Of a DNA stretch of 64,000 nt, positions 60,794 through 64,000 are shown piece by piece. Within the stretch, counting starts at the first letter, position 1, and each line of letters begins with the position of its first letter. Made by a program: the position numbers and the translations under genes. The notes under the pieces are model-generated. The model had not been told where the DNA came from and ran no database searches. It saw only the letters and a program-made list of their open reading frames with translations. Source of the stretch: Acinetobacter sp. Marseille-Q1618 (GTDB taxonomy: Bacteria > Pseudomonadota > Gammaproteobacteria > Pseudomonadales > Moraxellaceae); the NCBI RefSeq assembly GCF_902809855.1, contig NZ_CADDWJ010000001.1, positions 868,001 through 932,000 of the forward strand, given 5' to 3'.

Positions 60794-61117
60794 TTATGGA
60801 CAACATTTTGAATTTTCAGAATACGCATTTTCAGTTAAATCAAAACGCTGATCCTGCTCTGCAAGTTTAAGTAAAATCTCTTTACACCACGGTGCTAAAT
60901 CATGATGTAATTGATAATAAATCCATTGTCCTTGGCGGCGATCTTGCAAAATTTTTGCAGATCGTAACAAAGCCAAATGCCGTGAAATTTTCGGCTGACT
61001 CAGCTCTAAACTTTCAGTCAAATCACAGACACACCGTTCACCTTGCTTCACGAGCATCAGTAAAATATCAAGTCGCGTTTGATCAGCTAAACATTTAAAA
61101 AAATCAACTTGGTTCAT
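60794..61117 (-). CDS. arsR: ArsR arsenic-responsive repressor
   Basis: 107 residues. Winged helix with 'ERCVCDLTESLELSQPKISR' carrying the Cys-x-Cys arsenite sensor at the start of the recognition helix, and a C-terminal 'SKCCP' with extra cysteines. First gene of the ars operon. The operator is the perfect palindrome directly upstream. Confidence 0.87.
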   Translation of the reverse strand: MNQVDFFKCLADQTRLDILLMLVKQGERCVCDLTESLELSQPKISRHLALLRSAKILQDRRQGQWIYYQLHHDLAPWCKEILLKLAEQDQRFDLTENAYSENSKCCP

Positions 61118-61120
61118 ATT

Positions 61121-61150
61121 TATATATGTATATTCGAATATACATATATA
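61121..61150. promoter_or_regulatory. ArsR operator: perfect 30-bp palindrome
   Basis: Symmetric around TATTCGAATA (61131-61140); every position from 61121 to 61150 pairs with its mirror. It lies three bases before the arsR start codon and probably overlaps the promoter or ribosome site. Confidence 0.75.
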
Positions 61151-61279
61151 TTACCTTTAAAAATTCTTCATTGCTATTTTTATGCGCAAAAAATATTAAA
61201 TTCCGAGTTTTTTACTAGGTTGAATCTATTTTTTTTATCACTAAAATAATACCCATAAAGTTTTTATGCCTTTTACGAC

Positions 61280-62680
61280 ATGACTATTTCACACGTTACC
61301 GAACTTCTCTCTCCTGCTGGTTCACTAAAAAATATGCGTTATGCTTTTGCTTATGGTGCAGATGCAGTGTATGCAGGTCAGCCACGCTATAGTTTGCGTG
61401 TTCGTAACAATGAATTTGATCATGACAATTTAAAAATTGGGATCACAGAAGCACATGCCCTAGGTAAAAAGTTTTATGTGGTGGTCAATATTCAGCCACA
61501 TAATTCTAAGTTAAAAAACTTTATCCGAGATTTAGAACCTGTTGTTGCGATGCAGCCTGACGCCTTAATTATGTCTGATCCTGGTTTGATTATGATGGTA
61601 CGTGAACATTTTCCAGAAATGTCGATTCACCTATCTGTTCAAGCTAATGCAGTCAATTGGGCAACGGTCAAATTTTGGAAAAATATGGGTTTAACACGTG
61701 TGATTTTATCACGTGAATTATCCCTCGAAGAGATCGAAGAGATTAAGCAAAATGTACCTGATATGGAAATCGAGGTTTTCGTACATGGTGCGCTTTGCAT
61801 GGCTTATTCTGGTCGTTGCTTACTTTCAGGCTATATGAATAAACGTGATGCCAATCAAGGCGCTTGCACCAATGCTTGTCGCTGGGATTATAAAGTTCAC
61901 GAAGCAGCAGAAGATGTACTTGGGGATGTCATTCCAGTTCAACAACTGGAGACAACATCGACATGCTGCACCCATAAAGATGCCGACGAGCAACACGCCC
62001 AAAATCAAAATCAATTTGGCGAGCCAGTTTTATTACAACGCAATCAAGAAGATATGTTTGCCGCAGAAGAAGATGAACATGGCACATATTTCATGAATTC
62101 TAAAGACTTACGTGCTGTTCAACATGTGGAACGTTTGACCAAAATGGGAATTCATTCTTTAAAAATTGAAGGTCGTACCAAGTCCTATTTTTATTGTGCT
62201 AGAACAGCACAAATTTATCGTAAAGCAATCGATGATGCACTAGCAGGAAAAAACTTTGACCCTGCGCTGATGACACAACTAGAAGGTTTAGCAAATCGAG
62301 GATATACCGAAGGTTTTTTACGCCGTCACGTGCATACTGAATATCAAAACTATGAAACTGGTTCTTCTCGTTTTGATCATCAACAATTTGTGGGGGAAGT
62401 ACTAGAACGCCACGGAAATTATTTGAAAGTTGAAGTGAAAAATCGTTTTGTTGTGGGAGATTCATTAGAGTTAATGACGACATCTGGCAATATTACTTTT
62501 GAGCTCACTGAAATGCGAGATAAAAAAGGTAATCCTATTTCTGATGCAAAAGGTTCTGGATATATCGTTGATATTCCTGTTCCTGCCGATGTGGATATGC
62601 GTTTTGCTTTACTCATTCGTAATTTACCTGAGTCTAGTGCAGATATTTCAGCATCTTCTTTGGCTTATCAAGTGAGCTAA
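61280..62680 (+). CDS. trhP: TrhP (YegQ), U32-family tRNA hydroxylation protein
   Basis: 466 residues. Peptidase-U32 core with 'LLSPAGSLKNMRYAFAYGAD', 'FVHGALCMAYSGRCLLSGYM' and 'NACRWDYKV', with the conserved cysteines (about 169, 176, 192, 196) expected to bind an iron-sulfur cluster. The C-terminal domain 'VGEVLERHGNYLKVEVKNRF' is a small beta barrel. It makes 5-hydroxyuridine at tRNA position 34 from prephenate-dependent chemistry in E. coli. Followed at once by a ferredoxin gene. Confidence 0.87.
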   Translation: MTISHVTELLSPAGSLKNMRYAFAYGADAVYAGQPRYSLRVRNNEFDHDNLKIGITEAHALGKKFYVVVNIQPHNSKLKNFIRDLEPVVAMQPDALIMSDPGLIMMVREHFPEMSIHLSVQANAVNWATVKFWKNMGLTRVILSRELSLEEIEEIKQNVPDMEIEVFVHGALCMAYSGRCLLSGYMNKRDANQGACTNACRWDYKVHEAAEDVLGDVIPVQQLETTSTCCTHKDADEQHAQNQNQFGEPVLLQRNQEDMFAAEEDEHGTYFMNSKDLRAVQHVERLTKMGIHSLKIEGRTKSYFYCARTAQIYRKAIDDALAGKNFDPALMTQLEGLANRGYTEGFLRRHVHTEYQNYETGSSRFDHQQFVGEVLERHGNYLKVEVKNRFVVGDSLELMTTSGNITFELTEMRDKKGNPISDAKGSGYIVDIPVPADVDMRFALLIRNLPESSADISASSLAYQVS

Positions 62681-62682
62681 TT

Positions 62683-62940
62683 ATGGCACTATTTATCACA
62701 AATGAATGTACCAATTGTGACATGTGTGTTCCTGAATGTCCCAATCAAGCTATTTTTGAAGGTGAAAAAATTTATGAAATCGATGTAGAGCGTTGCACAG
62801 AATGTGTTGGGTTTTACGAGCATCAAACATGCGTAGATGTTTGTCCAATCGAATGCATTATACCGCATCCAGACCATCGAGAATCTAAAGAAAAATTACT
62901 GGAAAAGTTTCATGCTTTAAACTTATTTGATCGTTCCTAA
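62683..62940 (+). CDS. yfhL: YfhL-type 2[4Fe-4S] ferredoxin
   Basis: 85 residues: 'CTNCDMCVPECPNQAI' (Cys 9, 12, 15 and 19) and 'CTECVGFYEHQTCVDVCPIE' (the second cluster with the eight-residue insertion typical of Alvin-type ferredoxins). Encoded two bases after trhP, so co-transcribed; it may supply electrons or maintain the TrhP iron-sulfur cluster. Confidence 0.85.
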   Translation: MALFITNECTNCDMCVPECPNQAIFEGEKIYEIDVERCTECVGFYEHQTCVDVCPIECIIPHPDHRESKEKLLEKFHALNLFDRS

Positions 62941-63027
62941 GTAAATGTAAGGATAACGATAAATAATAAAAGAAGTTGAGAGGATCAGCTTCAAGATTAA
63001 AAACAATAAATCTTGTTAGGGGAAACG

Positions 63028-63072
63028 AAAGCCAAAGTGCAATTGGGGGAAGTTGGGGAACACTTTGGCTTT
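63028..63072. terminator. Long-stem hairpin with G-rich loop after yfhL
   Basis: AAAGCCAAAGTG pairs exactly with CACTTTGGCTTT (twelve pairs). The 21-base loop is unusually G-rich (two runs, GGGGG and GGGG). It lies between converging yfhL and lysR genes and can end both. Confidence 0.65.
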
Positions 63073-63093
63073 CAATTTAAATAAAGTCTTTAT

Positions 63094-63981
63094 TTAAACA
63101 AGCTTATAGCTTTGTTCCAATTTATTTCGGCACCACTGTTTTGTACCCAAAATTACATCATCCTGTTTTAATGATGATAAAAAATAATAATTTAAAGCAT
63201 CTATACGGTGAGAAGATACGATTTTAAGCACTCCCATATGTAAATAATGTGCAATAGCAACCTTACTCAATAAAGCAATGCCCTGACCTGCTAAAACTGC
63301 ACGAATGGCATGATTTTCTTCATTATAAAAAACCTGACGTTGCCTCATATGGATGTGCATATTTTGTTCATTGTACCATTTTTGCCAATTAATACGTTTA
63401 GGACAATATTCATCTCCCCACGAGAAATGAATCAATGGCACATTTGTCCAATCAATATGTTCCACAATCAGATCAGCATGACTTACTGCAACATATTCAT
63501 CTACCGCCAGTAACTCCACATCAAGTGCTTGATAACCACCTTGCCCATAGCGAATCGCTAGATCATATTGTCCCGAATGCATATTTACAGGATCATAACT
63601 GGCATGAACTCTAAACATTACATCTGGATATAGCGCTTGTAATTCAGGTAAATATGGAATTAACCATTCACTGGCATATGGCGGTGTTGTCGTGATGGTA
63701 AATAAACGCTGTTGATTTTGGTTGAGCTGTATCAGTGCTGTTTGAATATGCTCAAAGCCAGTTTGCACATGTTTGAGTAAAAACTCTCCTTCAGCCGTTA
63801 ATGCGATTGTTCGTGTTTTACGTTCAAATAATTTCAGATTTAATTGATCTTCTAATTTTTTAATGCGATGACTCAGTGCTGTTGGCGTTAAATGTAAACG
63901 CTCAGCAGCTTTCTTAAAACTCATGCTTTCCGCAACATATTGAAAAGCCAAAAGTTGCTCTAAAGAATAATGCAGCTCCAT
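63094..63981 (-). CDS. LysR-family regulator (GcvA-like)
   Basis: 295 residues. HTH: 'SFKKAAERLHLTPTALSHRI' then 'KLEDQLNLKLFER'. The effector domain has 'YASEWLIPYLPELQALYPDV' and 'DLAIRYGQG', as in GcvA-type members. Ends before the window edge, so its target upstream neighbour is out of sight. Full length; start ATG at 63981 matches the family beginning. Confidence 0.83.
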   Translation of the reverse strand: MELHYSLEQLLAFQYVAESMSFKKAAERLHLTPTALSHRIKKLEDQLNLKLFERKTRTIALTAEGEFLLKHVQTGFEHIQTALIQLNQNQQRLFTITTTPPYASEWLIPYLPELQALYPDVMFRVHASYDPVNMHSGQYDLAIRYGQGGYQALDVELLAVDEYVAVSHADLIVEHIDWTNVPLIHFSWGDEYCPKRINWQKWYNEQNMHIHMRQRQVFYNEENHAIRAVLAGQGIALLSKVAIAHYLHMGVLKIVSSHRIDALNYYFLSSLKQDDVILGTKQWCRNKLEQSYKLV

Positions 63982-64000
63982 GATACCAATTTAACATAGA

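Noticed and set aside
62199..62483. Antisense frame inside trhP
   Set aside because: Shadow of a well-supported gene; no translation signals.

Overview
The window reads as an Acinetobacter chromosome. The base composition is AT-rich, and the benzoate genes (benM, benABCDE, benK and a DcaP/BenP-type porin) match what I remember of Acinetobacter baylyi ADP1 almost residue for residue. About 24.4 kb of a lambda-like siphoviral prophage is followed by about 39.5 kb of ordinary chromosome.

Prophage (1 to about 24.5 kb; its left end lies outside the window). Read right to left on the minus strand, the lytic genes run: Cro-like repressor, small regulators, an O-like initiator carrying an iteron origin, a P-like helicase loader, a small nuclease, a Q-like antiterminator, an AT-rich accessory (moron) region, a metallopeptidase, terminase small and large subunits, a DUF1073 portal, a head morphogenesis protein, a DUF2213 protease/scaffold, a cement protein, a DUF2184 major capsid, and head-tail connectors. 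On the plus strand sit a CI-type repressor and a second early operon (Rad52-type annealing protein, small proteins, an HTH/Xis-like protein) that meets the tyrosine integrase at 23.4-24.4 kb. The same operator (TTAGTAAATACTAA and variants) lies between cI and cro and again in front of the plus-strand early operon, giving OR/PR and OL/PL. Between cI and OL, where lambda keeps rexAB, is a tail-to-tail pair: a 'beta family' protein and an sce7726-like PD-(D/E)XK protein. This pair is the best candidate here for a little-described prophage exclusion system.

Chromosome, 24.6-44.8 kb: yceI; marR plus an MFS pump; a MocR regulator divergent from an EamA exporter; the benzoate block (benK-benP on minus, benM on minus, benABCDE on plus); then sulP, sstT, a DUF1275 protein, a DUF2058 protein and a small membrane protein. 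Benzoate enters through BenP/BenK/BenE, BenABC hydroxylates it, and BenD makes catechol. No cat genes follow in this window.

Chromosome, 45-64 kb: a DAHP synthase preceded by two Phe/Tyr/Trp-rich leader peptides with a terminator between them, which looks like an attenuation system; a PAS-GGDEF-EAL protein; an esterase; TyrB-type aminotransferase; a six-gene TerY-P-type cluster (three VWA proteins, TerD, PP2C phosphatase, kinase); a MerR/cation-efflux pair; an arsRC-acr3 operon behind a perfect 30-bp palindrome; trhP with a ferredoxin; and a LysR regulator.
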